DNA of 7,687 nt from Bacteroidales bacterium UBA4417 (GTDB lineage Bacteria; Bacteroidota; Bacteroidia; Bacteroidales; UBA4417): contig DGQJ01000319.1 in NCBI GenBank assembly GCA_002389705.1, positions 4,904-12,590 on the forward strand. The letters are read 5' to 3'. Under the pieces are notes generated by a model. It did no database searches, was not told the DNA's origin, and worked only from the letters and a program-made list of their open reading frames with translations. Shown one piece after another: positions 1 to 7,129 of this stretch (the first letter of the stretch is position 1; every line of letters starts with the position of its first letter). The position numbers and the translations under genes are program-made.

Positions 1-1194
1 ACTTCATCTATTCATGGCGATGAATTAACTGGTTTTATCCTGATGTTACACCTTGCTGATTCGTTGCTGACTGGCTACGGCTCAAGCCCGCGGATTACAA
101 ACCTGGTTGATAATTATGATATTGTGATCTGCCCGCTTGCTAATCCCGATGGAACGTACAAAGGTGGAAACAACACCGTGAATGGAGCCACACGCTTTAA
201 TGCAAATAATGTTGACCTGAACCGCAATTATCCTGATCCGCAGGATGGCCAGCATCCCGATGGGAATGCCTGGCAACCTGAGACAGTTGCATTTATGCAT
301 TTCGCGGATCAAAACTCTTTTACCATGGGAGCTAATTTTCATGGTGGAGCTGAGGTTGTAAATTATCCCTGGGATACCTGGTCGAAGCTTACTGCGGACG
401 ATGCCTGGTGGAAGTATGTGTGCCACGAATATGCCGACACAGTTTTCGCTAATGATCAGAATACTAATTATTTGACATCATTATACGCCAGTGGTGTTAC
501 AAATGGATATGCTTGGTATCAAATAACCGGTGGCAGACAGGATTATATGAATTTCTACAAGCATTGCCGCGAAGTTACTATCGAACTGTCAGATGTAAAA
601 TTATTACCCACTAATCAATTGGTTGATCACTGGAAATATAATTACCATTCGATGCTTAATTATATGGAGCAATCCGGCTACGGGCTTCGCGGATTGGTTA
701 CTGATTCAGCATCGGGAGCCGCACTGTATGCAAAGGTTTACATTTCCGGTTTCGACAAGGACAGTTCTCACGTTTATACAGATCCCGAGGTTGGCGATTA
801 TCACAGGTTACTTAAAGCCGGCACCTACAATGTAACTTTTTCGGCAGGCGGATATGCATCAAAAACTATTACAGTGTCCGTAAACGATCGCCAATCAACC
901 GAATTAAATGTCAGGCTAATCAGCAATAGCCTTGGCATCGAAGAAGAAATATCCGGAAAATATTCCAACAGAATACACATTTACCCAAATCCTGTATCGA
1001 ACGGCAAAGTAACCATTGAAGCTTTCGCCCCTATTAATGAGCTCATCGTAAGGGATGTAACAGGCAGAATACTGCATTCGTTGCAACCCCAGGCAAAGAA
1101 ATTGAGTTTTGAATGCCGTTGGCCGGCAGGAATTTACTTATTGCAAATGAAGATGCAGGGAAAATGGGAATGCGAAAAATTACAAGTGAACTGA
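1..1194 (+). CDS. Secreted M14 zinc carboxypeptidase (N/E type) with T9SS sorting domain, 5'-truncated
   Basis: This is the 3' part of a gene that begins left of the window; the frame is open from base 1 and 397 residues are visible. It should be a metallocarboxypeptidase that removes C-terminal residues from peptides outside the cell or on its surface. In window numbering, the zinc motif HGDE is at residues 5-8 and the third zinc ligand is His114 in FHGG. Arg65 and the DLNRN motif (Asn74, Arg75) would bind the substrate carboxylate, Tyr182 lies in QDYMNFY, and the catalytic Glu is Glu195 in EVTIELS. The GVTNGYAWYQITGG segment and the transthyretin-like domain at about 228-307 place it in the N/E (M14B) subfamily. 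Residues 325-397 form a T9SS type A sorting domain (IYPNP, then PAGIYLL). All catalytic residues I looked for are present. The missing N-terminus should hold the signal peptide and the start of the catalytic domain. P1' specificity cannot be settled from sequence. It ends 28 bp before a terminator hairpin. Confidence 0.93.
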   Translation, partial: TSSIHGDELTGFILMLHLADSLLTGYGSSPRITNLVDNYDIVICPLANPDGTYKGGNNTVNGATRFNANNVDLNRNYPDPQDGQHPDGNAWQPETVAFMHFADQNSFTMGANFHGGAEVVNYPWDTWSKLTADDAWWKYVCHEYADTVFANDQNTNYLTSLYASGVTNGYAWYQITGGRQDYMNFYKHCREVTIELSDVKLLPTNQLVDHWKYNYHSMLNYMEQSGYGLRGLVTDSASGAALYAKVYISGFDKDSSHVYTDPEVGDYHRLLKAGTYNVTFSAGGYASKTITVSVNDRQSTELNVRLISNSLGIEEEISGKYSNRIHIYPNPVSNGKVTIEAFAPINELIVRDVTGRILHSLQPQAKKLSFECRWPAGIYLLQMKMQGKWECEKLQVN

Positions 1195-1222
1195 TTTCAA
1201 ATACGTTCAGGTTAAAGATAAA

Positions 1223-1253
1223 AAATGCCCGAAGTTCATGACTACGGGCATTT
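1223..1253. terminator. Bidirectional intrinsic terminator between convergent genes
   Basis: A 9-bp perfect stem pairs 1223-1231 (AAATGCCCG) with 1245-1253 (CGGGCATTT). After one A-A mismatch, three more pairs (AGT/ACT) close a 5-base loop. The flanks are A-rich on the left and T-rich on the right (TTTCTTTTAT), so the RNA from either strand has a GC-containing hairpin followed by U residues. It starts 28 bp after the carboxypeptidase stop on the plus strand and lies 22 bp past the receptor stop on the minus strand. This is the expected place for a shared terminator. Confidence 0.8.
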
Positions 1254-1275
1254 CTTTTATTACGAAGCTGAATTA

Positions 1276-3717
1276 TCACTCGCTGGCTTTCGAAAGAGTA
1301 AACGGTACGATTATTTTAAAACCCACATTTCTGCCCATGTCGTAAACCCCATTGCGAGCTGTAGCAAAATTTTCGGGAGCATATTTCAATCGGCTCAAAT
1401 GACTCTGGTAGGCTTCATCCAACAGATTTTCTGCACTTGCAATGAATGTAAAAAACATCTTATTATTAAAATACACATCAGCTCCAATATTCATATTTAA
1501 GAGAGCATAAGCTGGTGTTGCAGTTTCAGTACCATAAGCAGCATAAAAATGGTTTTGCCTGAAGTAATAATCGACTCCTATTTTGACAAAAGCATTTTTC
1601 AGATGTCTGCCTAAACTTCCCGAAGCAGCTTTGAGATCGGACGTGAATTTTGCAGCCGGGCTCATGGGCAGGTATCTGGATGAATCAGGCTGATCCTTTT
1701 GCACAGCGTTTACCATGGAAAATGAGTTTTCGAAATGTAACCAGTCGAGCGGATGCGGATGAACATCTATAGTAATCTCTCCACCTGCCAGGGTTGCATT
1801 TCCGGCTGTATATTTAAAAACGCTGTTTCCATCAACTATTGAATCCAATCCTTCGGCATTCTGCAACTTTGCAAGGAAAATATAATTATCGATCCGGTTA
1901 GTGAATAAATCAAGATCAGCCGAAACATGTTCTGAAATATAGCCCAGCGAATAATCAAGCTGAAGACTATGTTCTGCTTTCAGGTCCGGATTGCCCAACT
2001 CGTACCTCAACGTACCTTCATGAATACCGTTTGAGCCAATTTCGCCAATATTAGGGGCCCTGAATCCCCGGGATATATTGGCTTTGGTAAAAAATCTCTC
2101 GGATATCTGATAAGTAGCGCCAAGGCTTCCGGATACACCAGAAAACTTAGTATCAAAAGCAGCAAACCGATGTACAGCACCTTCATCCGGTTGGGTTAAA
2201 GGCTGACCTTCAGCATCAAGATAGAGATCTTTTCCATGCTCGGAGCGAACATCAAACCTCAGTCCCCCGCTTAATTCGAGTTTATGGTATGATTTCCGGG
2301 CAATTGTAAAGATACCGGCATCGAAAAGATTATATTCCGGGACAAGAAACTCGGTGCCCCTGTTCTGCGACGACTGCTGCATGCCATTGACCCCGAATGA
2401 AATATTAAATCCCCTGTAAACAGGAAGAATATACTTAGCATCATAGTTAATTGTATTCAGATAGAAATACAATCCATACTGCGAAGGTGCTGAAACCTCA
2501 CCAAACTCTTTTCGCCTGTTCTGCTGCCAGCCGATGGTTGCTTTCAGGGTTGATTTCCCTATCAAAAAACTGTTATTCAGCACAGCCTTGTAGTGATTCA
2601 CATCCTGGTAAGGAATCTGTTGCGAATAAGAATAAAAATCCGAATGACCGGCCACCTCAAATCCTTCCTCTCCATTTACCAGCACCGGTTTAATAAACTG
2701 ACCGGTTAAGCTATCGCGTTCACCTTCAACAATACCAGGCATGATACGATAAGCGCTTAAGTGCAGATGCGAATATCCCCACGAATTGTTTAATCCGATG
2801 ATTGCATTTGCCGACTGTTCCTTAAATCCACTATTTAACACATACCCATCGTATTTATTCTGGTAAGCATGCGCCATCTTATTACTGTAACGTACATCGA
2901 AGATCAGTCCATGTTTATTGCCGGCAATATTGGCAGAAAAGTTCAGCAAACCATTATTGGTTTGATATCCTGCCAGAATTTTACCACTAATTTCGCCTTC
3001 GGGCAAAGTTGGTGCAGATAAAAAATTGATTACACCAGCTAATGCATCTGAACCAAATGCCAGGCTGGCAGGACCTTTCAATATCTCAATTTTATAAACT
3101 GAAGCTTCATCAACTTCAATACCATGCTCATCGCCCCATTGCTGGCCTTCCTGACGAATTCCATCATTCAGGGTAATAATCCGGTTATAACCAAGTCCCC
3201 TGATTACCGGTTTTGAAATTCCAGGACCTGTAGTAACCTGCGAAATCCCCGGTTGCTTTGCAATGGCATCGATAATGTTTGAGCTATTATTTTGTTCTAA
3301 TTGCTGGATCGTAATAATTGAGATTGGCGCTGGAGTACTGTTTCGCTGTCCGGCATTCGATAAGCCGGTAACTACAACTTCGTTTAATTCAGTAATGGAC
3401 ATCTCCATTACAAAATCTTTTTTAGTTGTAACTGACAAATCAATATTTTCAGCCAGCATTTTGTATCCTAAAAGCGACACCTGGACCAATACGTTGGTTT
3501 TGGGTAGTTTATCGAGGCGATAAGTGCCATCGGAATGAGATATTGTTCCTGTTTTATAATCGGGCAGGTAAACCGATACCCCGGGAAGCGGTTCTCCGGT
3601 CTTACTGTCAGTAATTTTTCCTGACAGGGAGGTATTTCCTGTATTTATATTTTCGGTATAGGAAATTTTACTCCCAAGACATAAAACAGGGAGCAAAATG
3701 AAAAGTATTTTTTTCAT
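1276..3717 (-). CDS. TonB-dependent outer-membrane receptor with carboxypeptidase-regulatory-like N-terminal domain
   Basis: This 813-residue protein should be an outer-membrane beta barrel that imports a ligand into the periplasm using energy from TonB-ExbBD. A hydrophobic signal segment covers about residues 4-15. Residues 31-110 resemble the CarboxypepD_reg-like domain common in Bacteroidota receptors, leading into an ELNEVVVTG segment (111-119) that may serve as the TonB box. The plug covers about 125-234, with VIRGLGYNRI, a GQQWGDEHG loop and ILKGPASLAFGSDALAGVIN. The rest is barrel, including the family motifs RGFRAPNIGEI and NPDLKAE, and a C-terminal strand (VGFKIIVPF) followed by seven extra residues. 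There is no SusD partner next to it, so a glycan SusC role is unlikely. The GQQWGDEHG plug loop and the HPHPLDWLHFENSF barrel segment suggest a siderophore- or metal-receptor-like branch; that is inference from memory of similar proteins. It lies 80 bp downstream of a Cys/His membrane protein and is probably co-transcribed with it. Confidence 0.93.
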   Translation of the reverse strand: MKKILFILLPVLCLGSKISYTENINTGNTSLSGKITDSKTGEPLPGVSVYLPDYKTGTISHSDGTYRLDKLPKTNVLVQVSLLGYKMLAENIDLSVTTKKDFVMEMSITELNEVVVTGLSNAGQRNSTPAPISIITIQQLEQNNSSNIIDAIAKQPGISQVTTGPGISKPVIRGLGYNRIITLNDGIRQEGQQWGDEHGIEVDEASVYKIEILKGPASLAFGSDALAGVINFLSAPTLPEGEISGKILAGYQTNNGLLNFSANIAGNKHGLIFDVRYSNKMAHAYQNKYDGYVLNSGFKEQSANAIIGLNNSWGYSHLHLSAYRIMPGIVEGERDSLTGQFIKPVLVNGEEGFEVAGHSDFYSYSQQIPYQDVNHYKAVLNNSFLIGKSTLKATIGWQQNRRKEFGEVSAPSQYGLYFYLNTINYDAKYILPVYRGFNISFGVNGMQQSSQNRGTEFLVPEYNLFDAGIFTIARKSYHKLELSGGLRFDVRSEHGKDLYLDAEGQPLTQPDEGAVHRFAAFDTKFSGVSGSLGATYQISERFFTKANISRGFRAPNIGEIGSNGIHEGTLRYELGNPDLKAEHSLQLDYSLGYISEHVSADLDLFTNRIDNYIFLAKLQNAEGLDSIVDGNSVFKYTAGNATLAGGEITIDVHPHPLDWLHFENSFSMVNAVQKDQPDSSRYLPMSPAAKFTSDLKAASGSLGRHLKNAFVKIGVDYYFRQNHFYAAYGTETATPAYALLNMNIGADVYFNNKMFFTFIASAENLLDEAYQSHLSRLKYAPENFATARNGVYDMGRNVGFKIIVPFTLSKASE

Positions 3718-3797
3718 GGTAATCTGATTTATTTAAAATACAACTGTTGGACTGCTGGCATGCAGCAACCCAGAGAAATAATAAAACTTTGATAAAA

Positions 3798-4142
3798 TCA
3801 GGAAACTGGAGGGCCACGCAACCGGAAATGGTTGAACACCGGTGCAGCCAGCTGGCTGTCGATAGAGGAAATAAAAACAGGTTCGCCAGCAAAAATTGCC
3901 GGTAATAAAGAACTATTTTGCTGTTCGCTTACCGGGCAAAACTCATATTTACAAATTGGGCACTTTTCGGATGATAAGCTGATCTGGGTGTCAGAAGATT
4001 CAACTGGTGAAGCATTACCCTGAATATGCTCCAATCGGTGCACATCCTGAACCAAACCCGGAATTATGTACAATAACAGAGCTATTATTGCAGCAATGGT
4101 TTGCCTGGTAAAATACTTATGTAATCTTGAATTTGAATGCAT
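3798..4142 (-). CDS. Small membrane-anchored Cys/His protein upstream of the TonB receptor (function unknown)
   Basis: This 114-residue protein has a basic N-terminus (1-14), one hydrophobic helix at about 15-31 (TIAAIIALLLYIIPGLV), and then a tail predicted to be extracytoplasmic. The tail holds His35 and His39 (HRLEH), a CPICKYEFC cluster (Cys61, Cys64, Cys69) and an ending with RGPP at 109-112. A membrane helix, a CPxC-type motif and a C-terminal R-x-PP recall the small DUF2946-like proteins found beside metal-related TonB receptors. I cannot confirm that assignment without a profile search. The Cys and His residues could bind a metal ion or heme, or form a redox disulfide. The start is the only Met in the frame. 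Its stop lies 80 bp before the receptor start on the same strand, so the two are probably one operon with this gene first. I consider it real because its composition is protein-like, it has a clear membrane segment, and it fills an otherwise empty interval. Confidence 0.72.
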   Translation of the reverse strand: MHSNSRLHKYFTRQTIAAIIALLLYIIPGLVQDVHRLEHIQGNASPVESSDTQISLSSEKCPICKYEFCPVSEQQNSSLLPAIFAGEPVFISSIDSQLAAPVFNHFRLRGPPVS

Positions 4143-4174
4143 CTGAATAATGAAATTCCCCGTGAAGGATTTTC

Positions 4175-4189
4175 AGCAGTTAAACTGCT
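4175..4189. promoter_or_regulatory. 15-bp perfect palindrome, candidate operator of the Cys/His protein-receptor operon
   Basis: AGCAGTT and AACTGCT flank a single central base, giving a perfect 15-bp dyad that ends 33 bp upstream of the Cys/His protein start. On the minus strand it lies just downstream of a weak promoter-like pair, TTTG-N18-TACGATAG, where a repressor could block transcription. As RNA it would form only a 5-bp stem and has no following U run, so a terminator for the gene to its right is less likely. The cognate regulator cannot be named; it does not match the Fur or Zur boxes I know. Confidence 0.35.
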
Positions 4190-4249
4190 AACTATCGTAA
4201 AATGTTCAAATCGGGCCAAACCCAATGAAGAACTGCGATTTGACGGTAA

Positions 4250-4645
4250 TTATTTAACGATCAGTTTTCGGGTATATTTTTCATTTTCACTAACTATCTG
4301 TACAAAGTAAATTCCTGGCTCAATTGAACTGTCTCTCACATCAATAGTGAAGAAATTCTGGCCCGGTTCCACTTCCGATTCAAGGGTATACACCTGTTTG
4401 CCAATATTATTGAAAATAGAAATGACGGCTATCGCTCTCCGGCTGCTTTTAAAGGATACCTTCAATTGATCAACAACCGGGTTCGGGTAAATGGTAATAT
4501 TTTCAATGATCCCTTCGGCTGATGCCAACGAAGAAGTTGCCTGGTTGTTTTTTGCAACATTTAGTGAATTGCTGATCCTGGCAATTTGTGCATTTACCGG
4601 AAGGAATGAAGCAATTATGATTGAGAGTAGAAATATTCTTTTCAT
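4250..4645 (-). CDS. Small secreted protein consisting mostly of a T9SS type A sorting domain
   Basis: This 131-residue protein has a signal peptide at 1-19 with a likely signal peptidase I site VNA|Q. A Gln at position +1 is frequent in Bacteroidota exports, where it can become pyroglutamate. A short, low-complexity linker rich in Ser, Ala and Asn follows (about 20-48). Residues 50-131 are a T9SS type A sorting domain, with the hallmark strand ITIYPNP (50-56), an EPGIYFVQI strand (99-107) and the closing KLIVK. The sorting domain should route it across the outer membrane through the T9SS. No separate effector or enzyme domain is present, which is unusual because cargo proteins normally carry a large domain before the sorting signal. 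It could be a minimal surface protein, a competitor or helper for the sorting machinery, or a deletion remnant of a larger cargo; the intact signal peptide and frame favour an expressed gene. No clear promoter is visible, although the upstream spacer is AT-rich and structured. Confidence 0.88.
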   Translation of the reverse strand: MKRIFLLSIIIASFLPVNAQIARISNSLNVAKNNQATSSLASAEGIIENITIYPNPVVDQLKVSFKSSRRAIAVISIFNNIGKQVYTLESEVEPGQNFFTIDVRDSSIEPGIYFVQIVSENEKYTRKLIVK

Positions 4646-4672
4646 AGTCGTGACTTTTGTTACACATCTTCA

Positions 4673-4706
4673 AAAAGCAAGCCAATCTTCACATTAGCCT
4701 GCTTTT
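4673..4706 (-). terminator. Imperfect hairpin with T run, candidate terminator of the TPR gene
   Basis: AAAAGCA (4673-4679) pairs with TGCTTTT (4700-4706). The stem continues inward through two mismatches with GC and then AAT/ATT pairs to a 6-base loop. Read on the minus strand, the right arm ends in five T residues. It lies about 90 bp past the TPR gene stop and about 27 bp upstream of the small sorting-domain gene start. It could therefore be a terminator, or a leader structure if that gene's promoter lies to its right. Confidence 0.45.
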
Positions 4707-4773
4707 ATTAATTAATATTAACAAATGCAAAAAGTAATACTGTGAAGCGGTTGTTTTTTGCAATTAAAAACCA

Positions 4774-4790
4774 TTAAATGAAACATTTAA
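4774..4790 (-). terminator. AT-rich perfect hairpin just after the TPR gene
   Basis: TTAAATG (4774-4780) pairs perfectly with CATTTAA (4784-4790) around a 3-base loop, 8 bp beyond the TPR stop codon. On the minus strand the hairpin is followed by TGG and then five T residues (positions 4770-4766). The stem has only one G-C pair, so it would be weak alone. It may act with the hairpin at 4673-4706, or it may be a protein-binding palindrome. Confidence 0.35.
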
Positions 4791-4798
4791 CAAATCAT

Positions 4799-7018
4799 TT
4801 ACATTTTAAACCTGATGTAGTCGGAAATAAGTTGAATTTCGGTGGCATCAACACCATTTGCGATCAGAAAACGCTTATCAAAATCGAGTGTTTCGGTAAA
4901 CTGGCCGAGGTTTATTTCGCCGGTACGCAAGGCAGCCATGTAATTCTCCATGGCTTTGGGTTTGTTGCCAAAGCATAGTTCAACATGTGCAGCATTAATG
5001 AAATCATTTGCCTTAAAACCTTCGTTTGCAATAAGCTGGAAATAATTCTGTGCAAGGTCGAGTTTCCCAAGTACAAAACAGCACCAGGCGATCGGCCTGA
5101 GCATCTTGATATTTTCGGGTGAAAGGATTTCAACTTTAAAGTAGTGTTCAAGCGCTTTGTCAAACTGGTGCAGGTCGAGGTAACAATTGCCCAGCATGGT
5201 TTGCAGGTAAACATCATCAGCTTCAAGCGCTGCAGCTTCGAGGCTCCATTTTAGCGCCGATTCCGTATCACCCAATTTGCGGTAGCAGAAGATTATTTTT
5301 TTAAGACTCCAAAGCCGATTACTGTCGAAGAGTTCAGCACGCTTATAAAACTCAAGCGCCTGCTTGTAATCGCCAAGCATCTGGTAGCAATAGGCAAGTT
5401 TTTCAAATACGGCCTGGTCGGGCTCAGGTTTATCCGAAAGAACGAGGAAAAGCGAAGCAGCCTGTGCATAGTGCATTTTAGTAAAGAGAAATTCAGCTGC
5501 TGTACGCAATACCAGACTATTATCATCCAGGTTACGGATCAGCCAGTTTTCCGACAAGTTCCATTGCAGACTAAAAATATCGCGGAAGTCGGCCCTGAAC
5601 GGATGAAGTTTAAAAAATCTGTACATATCCTGGATGTATTGTGTAAAAATAAAAACATCCTTTCCGGGTTTATTGAGCAATCCATCCTCGCTCGCAATTT
5701 CGCGAATACTTTCGGCTTCCATATTGAACAGACTGATCACATTGCGCCCCTGTTCGCCAGGGAGATGCCTGATGTTAAAACAGAAGGAGTACTTGTCGGA
5801 ATTGCACATATAAAACGAATCCTCGAGGCTGGCCAGGAAGTCCTGCTTCCCTTCAATATCTTCATCAACCGACGATTGCGCGGTTTCGTTTTCCTTATAA
5901 AACGGTCGGAACCAGTTGGAAATCTCGCGGAAGAAGTCGAAATTTTTGAGCATGGCAAATGTCCCCATGAAAAGATCAAGGCCCTCCATCTGCATTTCCG
6001 ACATTTTCTGTATTTTGTTCAGCAAGTCAGGACTATCTTCAAAAATCTGCTCCCAATCCGGGTTTTTGTCTTCGATCAGTTCATCGTTAATCAGGTTGTC
6101 GATATCCAGTTTCTGCCTGATTTTCGATTCGAATTTCTGCACATCAGGCAATATTTCTTCCCTGAATTTGCGGGTAATATTTTCAGTTTCGAGGGCTTTA
6201 AAAATCTGTAGCAGGAAGTTATTCAGATCAGTACCAAAATTCTCGTCATCAGCGTATTGCAGTATCCTGGCACGAAGTTCAGGGTATAACTCAATACGGC
6301 GGTTGTAAATAAAAACGGCTAGGACCAGGCCCGAAAAGGCACGCTGCCACACCTGCGGTTGCCGGTCATTATAAAAATCGCAAAGCACTGCAAACTTCGT
6401 TTTATCGAAACAGTTGATCAGGCTGAGCGTGATGGCGCTCACGGCCAGGCATTTCTCATACCAGGGCAGCGACTCCGATTCGCGGATAGCTTTGATCAGT
6501 AATAAATCCGTTTCGGTATACTTATCACTCAGCCACATTAGCTGGAAAAGCTTGGGTGATATTGCAGGTAACGACTCAGTTTCCTTTTTCCTTGAGCCAA
6601 GGTCAGTTTCACTCAGTAAACGAGCAAACTCTTGCTCAAAGGAATAGCTATCGATGTGCCGGGTTGCTTCTTCCTTTGCAATTTCCTTTTCTTTTTCGAT
6701 GTGCGATTTAAGCTGGTACACATGCATACCCGTCTGGGCCAGTGCGTATTGCCTTACCCTGTCGGCCAGTTCGAGTAACAATACTTTCAGCTTTTCGAAA
6801 ATTACATTGCGCTGCGGATCCGGAACGCCCCTGAAATTATATTCCAGCAGCATCAGGTAAGTCTGGTTAATATCCTCGTACTGCAGGGTAAAATCGGCCA
6901 CATGCATGCCTTCTACCAATCCTTTCACCTGGTTAAGGGCTTCCTTTAAGCGGTTGTCATACACAAGGTTGCATAATGTGGAAAACGTCTTTTCTATATC
7001 TGAAGTTGAAACAGCCAT
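4799..7018 (-). CDS. Cytoplasmic TPR-repeat protein with a long unassigned helical N-terminal region
   Basis: This 739-residue protein has no signal peptide or membrane segment and is probably a cytoplasmic scaffold for protein-protein contacts. Residues 501-704 form six consecutive TPR units in exact 34-residue register, starting at 501, 535, 569, 603, 637 and 671. Unit two is the clearest, with Leu7, Ala8, Tyr11, Gly15, Ala20, Tyr24 and Ala27. A short tail (705-739) follows. The first 500 residues match no domain I recognise. They look helical, with a charged helix at about 107-120, a possible HEAT-like pair near 185-245, and an acidic segment around 300-340. The start at 7018 is supported by a promoter-like element 21-50 bp upstream and by the spacing from ligA. 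The gene follows ligA by 111 bp on the same strand but probably has its own promoter, so a role in DNA repair should not be assumed. Similar large TPR proteins occur widely in Bacteroidota without a known function. Confidence 0.9.
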   Translation of the reverse strand: MAVSTSDIEKTFSTLCNLVYDNRLKEALNQVKGLVEGMHVADFTLQYEDINQTYLMLLEYNFRGVPDPQRNVIFEKLKVLLLELADRVRQYALAQTGMHVYQLKSHIEKEKEIAKEEATRHIDSYSFEQEFARLLSETDLGSRKKETESLPAISPKLFQLMWLSDKYTETDLLLIKAIRESESLPWYEKCLAVSAITLSLINCFDKTKFAVLCDFYNDRQPQVWQRAFSGLVLAVFIYNRRIELYPELRARILQYADDENFGTDLNNFLLQIFKALETENITRKFREEILPDVQKFESKIRQKLDIDNLINDELIEDKNPDWEQIFEDSPDLLNKIQKMSEMQMEGLDLFMGTFAMLKNFDFFREISNWFRPFYKENETAQSSVDEDIEGKQDFLASLEDSFYMCNSDKYSFCFNIRHLPGEQGRNVISLFNMEAESIREIASEDGLLNKPGKDVFIFTQYIQDMYRFFKLHPFRADFRDIFSLQWNLSENWLIRNLDDNSLVLRTAAEFLFTKMHYAQAASLFLVLSDKPEPDQAVFEKLAYCYQMLGDYKQALEFYKRAELFDSNRLWSLKKIIFCYRKLGDTESALKWSLEAAALEADDVYLQTMLGNCYLDLHQFDKALEHYFKVEILSPENIKMLRPIAWCCFVLGKLDLAQNYFQLIANEGFKANDFINAAHVELCFGNKPKAMENYMAALRTGEINLGQFTETLDFDKRFLIANGVDATEIQLISDYIRFKM

Positions 7019-7038
7019 TTGAATAACTTTTTAAGGGT

Positions 7039-7068
7039 AAAATATAATGCTGCTTTCAAAACAAACAA
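7039..7068 (-). promoter_or_regulatory. Bacteroidota-type promoter of the TPR gene
   Basis: On the minus strand, TTG (7068-7066) is followed after 19 bp by TATATTTT (7046-7039). This matches the Bacteroidota primary-sigma consensus TTG...TAnnTTTG at all but the last base, with normal spacing. Transcription would start near 7030-7034, giving a leader of roughly 12-16 bases before the ATG. The spacer is AT-rich, so a chance match is possible, but the position immediately upstream of the gene supports it. Confidence 0.5.
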
Positions 7069-7129
7069 TTGTGTAACAATCGCAGCAGTTTCCGGATACC
7101 TTCAACAAAAAGCAATCCAAGCCGGCATA

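Larger units (their letters stand above)
4646..4798. other. AT-rich, structured spacer between the TPR gene and the small sorting-domain gene
   Basis: I see no gene in this 153-bp interval. It holds three inverted repeats: 4673-4679 with 4700-4706, GCAAAAA at 4727-4733 with TTTTTGC at 4755-4761, and 4774-4780 with 4784-4790. Between them is an almost pure A/T stretch (4703-4722). It should contain the terminator of the TPR gene and the promoter of the small sorting-domain gene. I could not find a convincing TTG / TAnnTTTG pair; the closest -7-like element, TACTTTTT on the minus strand, has a TTG only at a 24-bp spacing. Confidence 0.5.

Noticed and set aside
82..426. 114-codon minus-strand frame opposite the carboxypeptidase
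   Set aside because: It is antisense to the catalytic core of the M14 gene, whose motifs fully explain the sequence.
1225..1500. 91-codon plus-strand frame beginning inside the terminator hairpin
   Set aside because: Its start lies in the terminator stem and the rest is antisense to the 3' end of the receptor gene; no protein features are visible.
3753..3767. TGCTG-GCATG-CAGCA hairpin in the 80-bp gap before the receptor gene
   Set aside because: The stem has only 5 bp and no U run follows on the minus strand, so I do not call it a terminator or attenuator. A weak processing or mRNA-stability role cannot be excluded.
3668..3892. 74-codon minus-strand frame spanning the gap between the Cys/His protein and the receptor
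   Set aside because: It overlaps both neighbouring genes in a different frame, lacks a coherent signal peptide or domain, and the neighbours are better supported.
5471..6211. 246-codon plus-strand open frame opposite the TPR gene
   Set aside because: It lies entirely antisense to a well-supported TPR coding region, shows no recognisable domain, and its composition reads like a reverse-complement shadow.
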